Assembly: GCA_002282445.1 (NCBI GenBank)
Contig: NCJK01000004.1
Location: 62,001-126,000 of the forward strand
Length of the DNA: 64,000 nt
Source of the DNA: Burkholderiales bacterium 39-55-53
Lineage (GTDB): Bacteria; Pseudomonadota; Gammaproteobacteria; Burkholderiales; Burkholderiaceae_C
Reading direction: 5' to 3'
The notes beneath the pieces are model-generated. The model did no database searches. It had not been told where the DNA came from and saw only the letters and a list, made by a program, of their open reading frames with translations. Shown here piece by piece: positions 38,206-46,835 of this stretch (position 1 is the stretch's first letter; each line of letters starts with the position of its first letter). Made by a program: the position numbers and the translations under genes.

Positions 38206-39941
38206 AACGACTCCTTCTCAAACTTGGTCACCACTTGGGGCTTGACCGCCATGTCGGGCTGCACGCCCATCATGCGCAAAGTTTGTTGCACGGTTTGGCT
38301 GAACACAGGGGCGGCCACATCGCCACCAAAGTAAGCGCCATTGGTTGGCTCATCCACCATCACTGCCACCACGATGCGGGGGTTGTCGATGGGCGCAATG
38401 CCCACAAAGAAGCCGCGATATTTCTTGCTGGCGTAGCCTTTGCCTTCCACCTTGTGTGCTGTTCCGGTCTTGCCACCGACTGAGTAGCCCATGGTTTGCG
38501 CCTTGGGCGCTGTGCCACCTTGGATGGTGACCATGTGCAGCATGTTGCGAATGGCAGCTGCGTTGTGCGACGAGAACACACGCGCTCCGTTGACTTGTGA
38601 TTCGTTGGTCTTCACCAAACTCATGGGCACCATTTCGCCATCATGGGCAAACACGGTGTAGGCCTGTGCCAACTGAAACAAGCTGGTGGACAAACCATAG
38701 CCATAACTCATGGTGGCTTGCTCAATCGGACGCCATGTTTTGTAAGGCCGTACTTTGCCAGCCACCGCACCCGGAAACGGCACTTGGGGCTTTTGCCCCA
38801 ATCCCACCTGCGTGAACACTTCCCACATGTCGTGGGGTTGCATTTGCATGGCGATCTTCACCGTGCCCACGTTGCTGGATTTTTGAATGATTTCATTCAC
38901 GCTCAACACACCGTGTGGGTGTGCATCGGTGATGGTGGCCGTGCCCATTTGCAATTTGCCAGGCGCGGTCTGAATCAGAGTTTCGGGCTTCACAATGCCC
39001 TTCTCCAAAGCCAAACCCACCACGAGCGGTTTCATGGTGGATCCTGGTTCAAACGTGTCGGTGAGGGCGCGGTTTCGAAGCTGCGCCCCACTGAGGCTCC
39101 CTCGCTTCCCCGGCGAGTAACTGGGGTAATTGACCAAGGCCAACACCTCACCCGTCTTGATGTCAAGCACCACCACACTGCCTGCAGCGGCTTTGTTTGC
39201 AATGACGGTCTCTTTGATTTTTTCGTAAGCAAAGTACTGCACCTTGCTGTCAATGCTCAGCTGCAAGTCGCGGCCATCCACAGGCGGAACCATTTCGCCA
39301 ATGTCTTCCACCACACGGCCCAAGCGGTCTTTGATGACGCGACGCGAACCGGCCTTACCGCCCAAGTCCTTGTTGAAGGTCAACTCCACACCTTCTTGGC
39401 CTACGTTTTCCAAGTTGGCGAAACCCACCACATGCGCCACAGATTCACCTTCTGGGTAAATGCGCTTGTACTCTGGGCTATCTGAAACACCTTTGATCTT
39501 GAGGGCGGCTACTTCCTTGGCCACCGACTCTTCTACCTGACGCTTCAGCATCACGTAGGTTTTCTCTTTGTCTTGCAGTTTTTTATCAATCTCTGCCTGA
39601 CTCATGCCCAACAACCTGGCCAGCGCCTTGAGCTTGGCAGGATCTCGGTCAATTTCTTCTGGATTAGCCGTGATGCCTCGCACAGGAACGCTAGAGGCCA
39701 AGATGTTGCCGTGGCGGTCCAAGATGCGGCCACGGTTGGCTGGCAAATCTAAGGTGCGCACAAAACGCACATCACCCTGACGTTTGAAAAATGCATTGCC
39801 AATCACCTGCACATACGCAGCGCGCGCCACCAAGCCTAAGAAGCCCGCAGCAATGACGGCCACGATGAACTGGCTACGCCAGATGGGCGTCTTGCTAGCC
39901 AGCAATGGGCTAGAGGTGTATTGCACGCTGCGGCTGCTCAT
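38202..39941 (-). CDS. ftsI: Septal peptidoglycan transpeptidase FtsI (PBP3)
   Basis: A 579-residue class B penicillin-binding protein. One N-terminal membrane anchor (FIVAVIAAGFLGLVARAAYVQVI), a pedestal domain with RGRILDRHGNILASSVPV, then the transpeptidase domain with the nucleophile motif STMK (in FEPGSTMKPLVVG), SSN and KTGT (in VGGKTGTAHKVEG). It forms the septal synthase with FtsW. It overlaps ftsL and murE by four bases each. Confidence 0.97.
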   Translation of the reverse strand: MSSRSVQYTSSPLLASKTPIWRSQFIVAVIAAGFLGLVARAAYVQVIGNAFFKRQGDVRFVRTLDLPANRGRILDRHGNILASSVPVRGITANPEEIDRDPAKLKALARLLGMSQAEIDKKLQDKEKTYVMLKRQVEESVAKEVAALKIKGVSDSPEYKRIYPEGESVAHVVGFANLENVGQEGVELTFNKDLGGKAGSRRVIKDRLGRVVEDIGEMVPPVDGRDLQLSIDSKVQYFAYEKIKETVIANKAAAGSVVVLDIKTGEVLALVNYPSYSPGKRGSLSGAQLRNRALTDTFEPGSTMKPLVVGLALEKGIVKPETLIQTAPGKLQMGTATITDAHPHGVLSVNEIIQKSSNVGTVKIAMQMQPHDMWEVFTQVGLGQKPQVPFPGAVAGKVRPYKTWRPIEQATMSYGYGLSTSLFQLAQAYTVFAHDGEMVPMSLVKTNESQVNGARVFSSHNAAAIRNMLHMVTIQGGTAPKAQTMGYSVGGKTGTAHKVEGKGYASKKYRGFFVGIAPIDNPRIVVAVMVDEPTNGAYFGGDVAAPVFSQTVQQTLRMMGVQPDMAVKPQVVTKFEKESF

Positions 39942-40246
39942 GGGCGAACCTCCGCAGGGGCCGATGCAGACGCAGCAGCGCCACCTGGAACGGTGGCGTA
40001 CTGCGTGATGGCGGGAGTGATGGTACGCATGTGCAGTTGTTCACGCGCGAGTTTTTCAACGCGTAGCGGTGTGGCTTGCGCACGGCGCTCCACATCCAAT
40101 CGGTCGTTTTCTGTTTCAAGGTTGCGCGCCAAACTGGTGGCGCGGTCAATCTCGGTGGTGAGCGAGCGCGACTCGTACTGCGTGCGCACCAAGTACAAAG
40201 CACTGGCCATGACCGCAATCATGAGGAGCAAGCTCACGCGACTCAT
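39938..40246 (-). CDS. ftsL: Cell division protein FtsL
   Basis: A 102-residue bitopic protein: a short N-terminus, one membrane helix ([20 protein letters not shown]), a leucine-zipper-like coiled coil (about residues 25-70: [20 protein letters not shown]) and an Ala/Pro-rich tail. It pairs with FtsB in the divisome. Position between rsmH and ftsI and overlaps of four bases at both ends support the call despite low sequence conservation. Confidence 0.93.
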   Translation of the reverse strand: MSRVSLLLMIAVMASALYLVRTQYESRSLTTEIDRATSLARNLETENDRLDVERRAQATPLRVEKLAREQLHMRTITPAITQYATVPGGAAASASAPAEVRP

Positions 40247-41166
40247 GCGCCAGCCCCTAAACGCTCAGCCACGCGCATGATGGCACTGCGTGAGCGGGGG
40301 TTGCCCTCCACCTCGGCAGCGGTTGGTTTGATGCGATCAATCGCTTTGAAGTCCATCACTTTGGGCGCAGCAAAAGGCGCACGGCGGTCATACACCTCAC
40401 GCGAATGTTGCGTGATGAACTGTTTGACGATGCGGTCTTCCAAGGAATGGAAACTGATCACAACCAATCGACCTCCGGGGCGCAGCACTTGCAACGAAGC
40501 GCTTAGCGCTTGTTGCAACTCCTCAAGCTCGGCATTGATGAAAATCCGAAAAGCCTGAAATGTGCGCGTTGCAGGGTCCTTGCCCGGCTCGCGGGTTTTG
40601 ACCGTGTCAGCCACGAGCTGGGCCAATTCAGAGGTGGATGTAGGCACGCCCCGTTCTTGTCGGCGAGCATCAATCGCCTTTGCAATCTGTAAAGCAAACC
40701 GTTCTTCGCCATATTCACGTATCACCTCCGCGATGTGTTGAATTTCCGCCTCGGCCAGCCACTCGGACACGCTCTGGCCACGGGTGGTGTCCATGCGCAT
40801 GTCCAAAGGACCGTCGTTTCGAAATGAGAAACCGCGTGCTGGGTTGTCGATCTGGGGTGAGCTCACCCCCAAATCCATCAGCACACCGTCGATCGAGCCC
40901 GCCTCCAACTCGCCCAAGTGCGTGAAGCCTTGGTGACGAATCGAAAAGCGCGGGTCTTGAATTTGTTGGGCCGCTGCAATCGCATCGAGATCTTTGTCGA
41001 ATGCAATCAATCGGCCTTGGGACGAGAGCTTGGACAAGATCAGACGAGAATGCCCACCACGACCAAAGGTCGCATCTACGTAGGTACCGTCCGGCTTGAT
41101 GTCGAGAGCGTCGACAGCTTCGCTGAGTAGGACGGTGGTGTGCTGCCATGGCGTGTCCACCGTCAT
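40243..41166 (-). CDS. rsmH: 16S rRNA (cytosine1402-N4)-methyltransferase
   Basis: A 307-residue SAM-dependent enzyme (formerly MraW). It starts with [31 protein letters not shown], has [29 protein letters not shown], and near the C-terminus [18 protein letters not shown]. Normal length. It follows mraZ by three bases and overlaps ftsL by four. Confidence 0.97.
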   Translation of the reverse strand: MTVDTPWQHTTVLLSEAVDALDIKPDGTYVDATFGRGGHSRLILSKLSSQGRLIAFDKDLDAIAAAQQIQDPRFSIRHQGFTHLGELEAGSIDGVLMDLGVSSPQIDNPARGFSFRNDGPLDMRMDTTRGQSVSEWLAEAEIQHIAEVIREYGEERFALQIAKAIDARRQERGVPTSTSELAQLVADTVKTREPGKDPATRTFQAFRIFINAELEELQQALSASLQVLRPGGRLVVISFHSLEDRIVKQFITQHSREVYDRRAPFAAPKVMDFKAIDRIKPTAAEVEGNPRSRSAIMRVAERLGAGA

Positions 41167-41169
41167 CCT

Positions 41170-41598
41170 TTAAAAAGAGAATTCCTTGAACACATCGGGC
41201 ATTTCGCCCTGCATGGCTTGGGCTTCTTGCGCTTCGTAAGTCGCCTTGTCCCAAAGTTCAAAGTGGTTGCCCATGCCAAGCAGCATGGTGTCTTTGCTGA
41301 TGCCCGATGCGGTGCGCAGCTCGGGGGAGATGAGGACACGGCCCGTGCCATCCATCTCTACATCCATCGCATTGCCTAAGAAGATACGTTTCCACCACTG
41401 AGCGCTCATTGGCAGCGCAGCAATGCGCTCACGGAACTTCTCCCACTCAGGGCGCGGAAAGACCATCAAACAGCCGTGGGGGTGACGTGTGATCGTGAGC
41501 TGCCCAGTCGCAGTCGCGCTCAAGACGTCACGGTGCCGTGTTGGCACCGACAGACGGCCTTTGGCGTCGAGACTCAGCGATGAAGCGCCCTGAAACAC
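41170..41598 (-). CDS. mraZ: Transcriptional regulator MraZ
   Basis: A 142-residue AbrB-like protein with two MraZ domains that represses its own dcw operon. The start was set at a GTG at 41598, giving the family-typical [23 protein letters not shown] at the N-terminus, with AGGG a few bases upstream; the longer ATG frame to 41682 adds a non-homologous leader that crosses the operator. The second domain begins at [21 protein letters not shown]. Four AGTG boxes at 10-bp spacing lie 62-95 bases upstream. Confidence 0.95.
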   Translation of the reverse strand: MFQGASSLSLDAKGRLSVPTRHRDVLSATATGQLTITRHPHGCLMVFPRPEWEKFRERIAALPMSAQWWKRIFLGNAMDVEMDGTGRVLISPELRTASGISKDTMLLGMGNHFELWDKATYEAQEAQAMQGEMPDVFKEFSF

Positions 41599-41659
41599 GT
41601 TGGCTACCCTTTTTCCACAGACAAATAGAACAAACAATCCGCGAGAAAAGAGCCAAAGG

Positions 41660-41693
41660 CACTTTCCCCCACTAAATTGCACTTATTTGCACT
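41660..41693 (-). promoter_or_regulatory. MraZ operator: four AGTG boxes with 10-bp period
   Basis: On the minus strand AGTG occurs at 41693, 41683, 41673 and 41663, exactly ten bases apart: AGTGCAAATA, AGTGCAATTT, AGTGGGGGAA, AGTGCCTTTG. MraZ binds direct repeats of this helical period upstream of its own gene in other bacteria (TGGG-type in E. coli, AAAGTG-type in mollicutes). Autoregulation of the dcw operon here is therefore likely. Confidence 0.78.
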
Positions 41694-41851
41694 GTATCAG
41701 GAAAACCTGTTCAGAACACCCGAATTGGTAATTTTTTCAATGAAATCAACAACTTACAGCGATTTTAACACCTGCGTCACAGGCTAAAAATCGTTATAAA
41801 TGAAGCACTTAGAAAAGGCACTAAATGTGGCTTATGAAGAAAAACGGACGT

Positions 41852-41880
41852 AAAAAAAGCAGGCCCGTGGACCTGCTTTT
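41852..41880 (-). terminator. Rho-independent terminator of dksA
   Basis: AGCAGG (41858-41863) pairs with CCTGCT (41872-41877). Read on the minus strand the hairpin is followed by a run of seven T (41858-41852). It lies 25-50 bases after the DksA stop and separates it from the dcw operon. Confidence 0.82.
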
Positions 41881-41904
41881 TGAAGATTTTTGGCGTTTTA
41901 ACCA

Positions 41905-43170
41905 TCAATCCCCGAACATGCGCTGCTTAATTTCGCGACGCTCTTGTGCTTCGAGCGACAAACTGGCCGTTGGACGGGCCAACAAACGACCCACGCCGAT
42001 GGCTTCACCGGTTTCGTCGCAATAGCCGTAATCACCTTCGTCGATGCGGTGGATGGACTGCTCAATCTTCTTGAGCAACTTGCGCTCACGGTCACGTGTG
42101 CGCAACTCCAATGCGTGTTCTTCTTCAATGGTGGCGCGATCAGCTGGATCGGGCACCACCACGGTGTCTTCACGCAGGTGCTCGGTGGTTTCGCTGGCGT
42201 TGCTGAGCACTTCGTTTTTCAAATTCACGAGCTTGATGCGGAAGAACGCCATTTGTGTGGCATTCATGTACTCGCTGTCGGGCATGGCGATGATTTCTGC
42301 ATCGGTCAGTTGGTCGGCCGTTTTGGTCTTCCAGTTATCAGCAAGTTTGGCGTCTTTTTTAGGTATCACGGGAACAATGGTTGGAGCTGAGGGTGCCGTC
42401 ATCGGCATAAAGCTGTTCTTGGCTGCGTTGGACGCAACCACTTGAGCTGGCGGGGGTGGAACCAAAGCCGCCATCTTGGCTGCTCTGGAGTTTTTCTTGT
42501 GCACCACAGGGGTGTAACCAGGAATGATGGGGGTCACGTGCACGATGGGTGCAGGTGCGGCCACCACTTTGACTTTGGGTTCTTTGGCTGACTTGGCCGC
42601 TTTCACCGCAGGCGCTTTCGCAACTGGGGCTTTCTTAGCGGGCGCAACTTTTGGCGCTGCCTTGGCTGCTACTTTGGCAACTGGCTTGGCAGCTACTTTC
42701 TTAGCAACGGGTTTAACCGCTGCTTTGACGGGTGCTTTGGCCTTGACCGGGGCTTTGACTGCCTTGGAAGTTGGCTTAACTGCTTTGGCAGCAGGCTTGA
42801 CTGCTTTCGCAGGGGCCTTCACCGCTTTGGCGGGCGCTTTCACAACCTTGACAGGCGCTTTCTTAGCCACTGCTTTTTTAGCAGGTGCTGCCACCTTCTT
42901 AGCGACCACTTTTTTGGGTGCAGCTTTTGGCGCAGCTGGCTTCTTGGCAGGCGCGGCCTTGGCAACCGCTTTCTTAGCAGCAGACTTGACTGGCGCAGCC
43001 TTTTTAGCCGTGGGCTTGGCCGCTGGCTTGGTAGGCTTTGCTGGGGGCTTTACCGCCACAGGTTTTTTCACGATCTTCTTGGCAACCGCTTTAGGCGATG
43101 CAACTGTTTTAGCCGCTTTTTTAGCGGGAACAGGCTTTTTAGAAGCGGTTTTCTTGGATTTAGCGTTCAC
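41905..43170 (-). CDS. dksA: DksA-family RNA polymerase-binding factor with histone-like N-terminal tail
   Basis: A 421-residue protein. The last 140 or so residues are a DksA domain: a coiled-coil (ATQMAFFRIKLVNLKNEVL to RERKLLKKIEQSIHRIDEGDYGYC) and a degenerate zinc-finger region (CDETGEAIGVGRLLARPT, then LSLEAQERREIKQ) in which three of the four classical cysteines are replaced. The first 230 residues are Ala/Lys/Pro/Val-rich, like the H1-like protein at 4378. A 50-residue linker follows. DksA acts with ppGpp on RNA polymerase; the tail could bind DNA. The start is a GTG at 43170 preceded by a perfect AGGAGG six bases away, so the upstream ATG frame to 43278 was rejected. Confidence 0.92.
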   Translation of the reverse strand: MNAKSKKTASKKPVPAKKAAKTVASPKAVAKKIVKKPVAVKPPAKPTKPAAKPTAKKAAPVKSAAKKAVAKAAPAKKPAAPKAAPKKVVAKKVAAPAKKAVAKKAPVKVVKAPAKAVKAPAKAVKPAAKAVKPTSKAVKAPVKAKAPVKAAVKPVAKKVAAKPVAKVAAKAAPKVAPAKKAPVAKAPAVKAAKSAKEPKVKVVAAPAPIVHVTPIIPGYTPVVHKKNSRAAKMAALVPPPPAQVVASNAAKNSFMPMTAPSAPTIVPVIPKKDAKLADNWKTKTADQLTDAEIIAMPDSEYMNATQMAFFRIKLVNLKNEVLSNASETTEHLREDTVVVPDPADRATIEEEHALELRTRDRERKLLKKIEQSIHRIDEGDYGYCDETGEAIGVGRLLARPTASLSLEAQERREIKQRMFGD

Positions 43171-43284
43171 TGTGGACCTCCTAGCGGCCTCCGACAGCAC
43201 GGGTGTGCTGGCAGGGTCTGGCGCGCGGGATTGTAGCCACATTCCCCAAGGTTTCATTAAATTTGCAAAAACTGCCATATTTCA

Positions 43285-44394
43285 TCAAACCAAGGATTGA
43301 TCGAGGCCTTGGATCAATATGTCCTTAGGCAAGTCGATACCAATGAACACCATCTTGCTGATGCGCTCTTCCCCTTCAGCCCAATCTGGCCCGAGGTCGC
43401 TGCCCATCAACTGGTGCACGCCTTGGAAGATCACCTTCTTTTCGGTGCCCTTCATATTCAGCACGCCTTTGTAGCGCAGCATCTTGGGGCCGTAGATGTT
43501 GACGATGGCACCCAAGAAATCTTCCAACTTGGCAGGGTCAAACTGGCGCTTGGATTTGTACACAAAGCTCTTCACGTCGTCATCATGGTGGTGATGATGG
43601 CCATGGTTGCAGTGCTCGTCGTGCACATGGTCATGGTCGCAATGTTCACCGTGCGCATGATCGTGGCCGTGGTCATGTGAATGGCCATGCTTGTGTGAGG
43701 GATGGTCGCAGTGCTCGCCATCATGGTGGTGATGGTCGTCGTCTGACAAGAAGTCAGGGTCGATGTCGAGCTTGGCGTTCAGGTTAAAACCACGCAGGTC
43801 AAACACTTCGCTCAAGGACACTTCACCGAAATGCGCCACTTTTTGTGGGGCGCGTGGATTCATGTGCTTCAAGCGGTGCTGCAAAGCATCCAACTCAGCA
43901 GGCGTCACGAGGTCGGCCTTGCTGATGAAGATCTGGTCTGCAAAGCCCACTTGACGGCGTGCCTCTTGGCGGTCGTTCAACTGCTGGGCGGCGTGCTTGG
44001 CATCGACCAAGGTCAAGATGGAGTCGAGCAAAAAGCTCTCAGCAATCTCGTCGTCCATGAAAAAGGTTTGCGCCACAGGGCCAGGATCGGCCAAGCCGGT
44101 TGTTTCAATCACCACGCGGTCAAAGTCCAACAGACCTTTGCGCTTTTTGGCGGCCAGCAGTTGCAATGTGGTGCGCAAGTCCTCACGGATGGTGCAGCAC
44201 ACGCAACCGTTGTTCATCTGGATGATTTGCTCGTTGGTGTCGGACACCAAGATCTCGTTGTCGATGTTTTCTTCGCCAAACTCGTTTTCGATGATGGCAA
44301 TCTTTTGGCCGTGGGCCTCGGTCAGCACGCGCTTAAGCAAAGTGGTTTTGCCCGAGCCCAAAAAGCCGGTCAGGATGGTGGCGGGGATCAGCAT
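43285..44394 (-). CDS. CobW/COG0523-family GTP-dependent metallochaperone
   Basis: A 369-residue G3E GTPase. It has the P-loop TGFLGSGKTTLLKR, the metal-binding CxCC motif GCVCCTIRED, switch/Walker B IETTGLADPGPVAQ and the base-recognition segment ISKADLV. Between the GTPase and the CobW C-terminal domain is a very histidine-rich stretch (about residues 230-285, DDDHHHHDGEHC and similar), which could hold zinc or another metal. The start is the ATG at 44394; a TTG start nine codons upstream is less likely. A 23-base inverted repeat lies 31 bases upstream. Confidence 0.9.
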   Translation of the reverse strand: MLIPATILTGFLGSGKTTLLKRVLTEAHGQKIAIIENEFGEENIDNEILVSDTNEQIIQMNNGCVCCTIREDLRTTLQLLAAKKRKGLLDFDRVVIETTGLADPGPVAQTFFMDDEIAESFLLDSILTLVDAKHAAQQLNDRQEARRQVGFADQIFISKADLVTPAELDALQHRLKHMNPRAPQKVAHFGEVSLSEVFDLRGFNLNAKLDIDPDFLSDDDHHHHDGEHCDHPSHKHGHSHDHGHDHAHGEHCDHDHVHDEHCNHGHHHHHDDDVKSFVYKSKRQFDPAKLEDFLGAIVNIYGPKMLRYKGVLNMKGTEKKVIFQGVHQLMGSDLGPDWAEGEERISKMVFIGIDLPKDILIQGLDQSLV

Positions 44395-44424
44395 CTGGTC
44401 ATTCTTTCTCGATTGATTCAATCT

Positions 44425-44447
44425 TAATTCGCTATTGTGACGAATTA
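44425..44447. promoter_or_regulatory. Candidate operator upstream of the CobW-family gene
   Basis: TAATTCG (44425-44431) and CGAATTA (44441-44447) form a perfect 7-9-7 inverted repeat in the gap between rlmI and the metallochaperone gene. The symmetric layout fits a dimeric repressor, and metal-responsive control would fit the gene, but it does not clearly match a Zur or Fur box I know. Confidence 0.4.
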
Positions 44448-44450
44448 GGC

Positions 44451-45647
44451 TTACGCCAAGAGTTCCGCCGCCTTCACCACCACCAACCCCTTGAGGTATT
44501 CACCCTCGGGAAAGGTCAGTGTCATCGGATGGTCGGGCGCGCCTTGCATTCGCTCGCTGATGTAGCCATCGCACGGCGCATCAATGCCGGCAGAGGCGAT
44601 GATTTTGTGGAACAAATCGGCACTGATGCCGCCCGAGCAGCTGTAGGTGAACAGCACGCCACCTGGCTCTAGCAGCTTGAACGCCAAACGGTTGATGTCT
44701 TTGTAGGCACGCGCTGCGCGGTCGGCATGCGCGGCAGACGGTGCGAACTTCGGGGGGTCGAGCACGATGGCGTCAAACGTGCGGCCTTCTTGAATGAACT
44801 GACGCAAGGACGCGTTCACATCCGCATCCATCATCGTGGTGCGTGATGCTTCAAAGCCGTTCAGCGCCACGTTGGCCTTGGCCAGTTCAATCGCGGGGCC
44901 GGAAGAGTCAATCGACGTCACATGCGCCGCACCGCCCGCCAACGCGGCCACGGTGAAGCCGCCGGTGTAGCAATAGCAATTGAGCACGCGCTGGAACTGC
45001 AAGCGCTTGGCGTAATCGGCAAACTTTTTGCGGCTATCGCGCTGGTCTAAATAAAAACCAGTCTTATGGCCTTCAGCCACATCCAGTGACAACTGCCAAT
45101 CGTGCTCGCGCAGCACCACACCTGTAGCACCCTCACCACGCAGCCAGCCTGTGACTTCGGGCAAGCCTTCAAGCTTGCGCACGTTCGAGTCTGAGCGTTC
45201 GTAGAGTTTGGTCAGGCCTGTTTGCGCCAGCAACTCGTCGGCAATCACATTTTTCCAACGCTCCGTGCCGCACGACAAAAACGACGCCACCAGGATGTCG
45301 TCATAACGGTCCACGATGAGGCCCGGCAAACCATCGGACTCGCCATGAATCAAACGCACGCCATTGCTTTGAATGTCAAACCGGCTACGCGCCGCGATCG
45401 CGCGAGCGATGGAGGCTTTGAAGAACGACACGTCAATGCGTTGACTTTCGTCAAAACTCCAGATGCGGGCGCGAATTTTTGACTCGGGGCTGCACGATGC
45501 CCAGCCAAGGAACTGGCCGTCGTTCGACTCCACACGCACGGTTTCACCTGCGTCGCCACTGCCTTTGGCAATAGCACCGTCAAAAATCCACGGGTGGCGG
45601 CGCAGGGCGGAACGCTCTTTACCTTCTCTTAGCTTGATTGTTTTCAT
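44451..45647 (-). CDS. rlmI: 23S rRNA (cytosine1962-C5)-methyltransferase RlmI-like
   Basis: A 398-residue SAM-dependent rRNA methyltransferase. It has an N-terminal PUA-like RNA-binding domain (KLREGKERSALRRHPWIFDGAI), then the methyltransferase with VLNCYCYTGGFTVAALAGGA (SAM loop), DAIVLDPPKFAPS and a C-terminal FTYSCSGGIS, where the catalytic cysteine lies. Length matches RlmI. It is the first gene downstream of a hairpin-bearing 241-base gap after xerC. Confidence 0.9.
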   Translation of the reverse strand: MKTIKLREGKERSALRRHPWIFDGAIAKGSGDAGETVRVESNDGQFLGWASCSPESKIRARIWSFDESQRIDVSFFKASIARAIAARSRFDIQSNGVRLIHGESDGLPGLIVDRYDDILVASFLSCGTERWKNVIADELLAQTGLTKLYERSDSNVRKLEGLPEVTGWLRGEGATGVVLREHDWQLSLDVAEGHKTGFYLDQRDSRKKFADYAKRLQFQRVLNCYCYTGGFTVAALAGGAAHVTSIDSSGPAIELAKANVALNGFEASRTTMMDADVNASLRQFIQEGRTFDAIVLDPPKFAPSAAHADRAARAYKDINRLAFKLLEPGGVLFTYSCSGGISADLFHKIIASAGIDAPCDGYISERMQGAPDHPMTLTFPEGEYLKGLVVVKAAELLA

Positions 45648-45760
45648 TGACTCAATTGTCGTTTGAGTCTTTGGTGGTTTGCCTTGTGCTTTGCGGTTTA
45701 TTTCGCTGTTGGTTTTGGTATTTGTTGCTGCTTCTTGCGCTTCGCCACGTCGCGTACCAA

Positions 45761-45776
45761 TGTTGGTTGACCAACA
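45761..45776. repeat. 16-base palindrome beside hairpin H3
   Basis: TGTTGGT (45761-45767) and ACCAACA (45770-45776) are perfectly inverted with a two-base centre. It directly abuts hairpin element H3 and lies about 115 bases upstream of the rlmI start. Confidence 0.5.
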
Positions 45777-45777
45777 A

Positions 45778-45868
45778 GGCCCAAGTCAGGGGTGGGGTAG
45801 GCGTTGAGGCGATTTTGGCGCGCAGCGACGCATGAGCCGATGCGCCTGCCCCCCCCTTGACTTGGGCC
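45778..45868 (+). repeat. Hairpin element H3 (26-bp stem)
   Basis: Arms 45778-45803 and 45843-45868 pair over 26 bases: 23 Watson-Crick, two G.U (on the plus strand) and one mismatch. The 39-base loop contains GGCGATTTTGGCGCG and CGCAGCGACGCATGAGCC. The GATTT and CATGAG parts align with the loops of H5 and H6 and more loosely with H4. It lies 20 bases beyond the xerC stop, without a T-run. Confidence 0.82.
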
Positions 45869-45888
45869 GGAGCAACTTCAAAGAAGCG

Positions 45889-46815
45889 TTACTTTTTACG
45901 AGCCCGAGGATGCGCAGAGTCATAAGCCTGCGCCAAATGCTGAAAGTCCAACCGCGTATACACCTGCGTGGTGGTGATGTTGGCGTGACCCAGCAGCTCT
46001 TGCACCCCACGCAAATCTTGGCTCGACTGCAGCACATGACTGGCAAATGAATGTCGCAACATGTGCGGATGCACGGGCGTAGACAAGCCCGCTTTCAAAC
46101 TGCGCTGACGCAAGCGCTGCCACACAGCTTGCGCGGTCAGGCGTGTGCCGTTGCGGCCAATGAACATCGCAGTTTGTTCGGCGGTGGCGGGTGTGAGGCC
46201 TTGTTCGCGCACTGCCACCCAGGCTTGCATGGCTTCTAGCGCTTTGCCGCCCACGGGCACGCTGCGGCGTTTGCTGCCTTTGCCCAGTACATGGGCTTCG
46301 CCGCCGTCAAAGTCAATCCAGCCTTTGGCTTGTGCGCCCGCTTGCACGTCTAGGCCGACAAGCTCTCCCACACGAAGGCCGCAGCCGTACAGCAGCTCCA
46401 CCAGGGCTGAGTCGCGGCACTCTAGCCACGGGTCTGCAGCGTCGGGGGCTGCGTGGTACTCGGCCAGTTGCACAGCGTCGTCAACGCTCAGGGCTTTGGG
46501 TAAGGGTTTGGGGGCTTTGGGTGCGCGCACGTCTTGCACGGGGTTGCTGGTGACCAAGCCTTGACGTCCCAGCCACACATAAAACCCGCGCCAGCCAGAA
46601 AGGATGAGGGCAATACCGCGCCCACTGCGGCCGCCGCTGTGCATCTGTGCCACCCAGCGTCGGATGTGTGTGCTTTGCACCGCCTCAAGTGCCACGTTGG
46701 CTTGGGCGGCGTAGTCGGTGAGTTTTTCCAGGTCGAGGCTGTACAGCGTGACTGTGCGCTCAGCCAAACGTTTTTCAAAGCGAACGTGGTCGAGGTAGCG
46801 GGCGACCAAGTCCAT
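45889..46815 (-). CDS. xerC: Site-specific tyrosine recombinase XerC
   Basis: A 308-residue recombinase that with XerD resolves chromosome dimers at dif. It has the N-terminal SAM-like DNA-binding domain and the catalytic domain with Arg in GCGLRVGELVGL, HPHMLRHSFASHV, GHANITTTQVY and the tyrosine nucleophile in VYTRLDF. Full length. In many proteobacteria dapF, a DUF484 gene and xerC are consecutive, exactly as here. Confidence 0.96.
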   Translation of the reverse strand: MDLVARYLDHVRFEKRLAERTVTLYSLDLEKLTDYAAQANVALEAVQSTHIRRWVAQMHSGGRSGRGIALILSGWRGFYVWLGRQGLVTSNPVQDVRAPKAPKPLPKALSVDDAVQLAEYHAAPDAADPWLECRDSALVELLYGCGLRVGELVGLDVQAGAQAKGWIDFDGGEAHVLGKGSKRRSVPVGGKALEAMQAWVAVREQGLTPATAEQTAMFIGRNGTRLTAQAVWQRLRQRSLKAGLSTPVHPHMLRHSFASHVLQSSQDLRGVQELLGHANITTTQVYTRLDFQHLAQAYDSAHPRARKK

Positions 46816-46835
46816 ATGCTTTGAATGTTTGTTTT

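Larger units (their letters stand above)
41599..41904. other. 306-base gap between dksA and mraZ
   Basis: The stretch contains the terminator of the DksA gene (41852-41880), an AT-rich region where the dcw promoter should lie, and the four MraZ boxes (41660-41693). No additional gene or RNA was recognised. Confidence 0.7.

Noticed and set aside
41599-41682. Longer MraZ reading frame from 41682
   Set aside because: It adds a hydrophobic leader not found in MraZ and reaches the AGTG operator; the GTG at 41598 gives the normal family N-terminus.
42524-43300. A 258-codon Ala/Gly/Leu/Thr-rich frame on the plus strand
   Set aside because: It is the antisense reading of the Ala/Lys repeats in the DksA tail, which gives membrane-like low-complexity protein by codon symmetry.
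45778-45868. Hairpins H1-H6 as ordinary Rho-independent terminators
   Set aside because: None is followed by a T-run, the loops are far too long (26-39 bases), the loops are conserved between copies, and one lies inside a gene. The transporter operon has its own proper terminator besides H5/H6.
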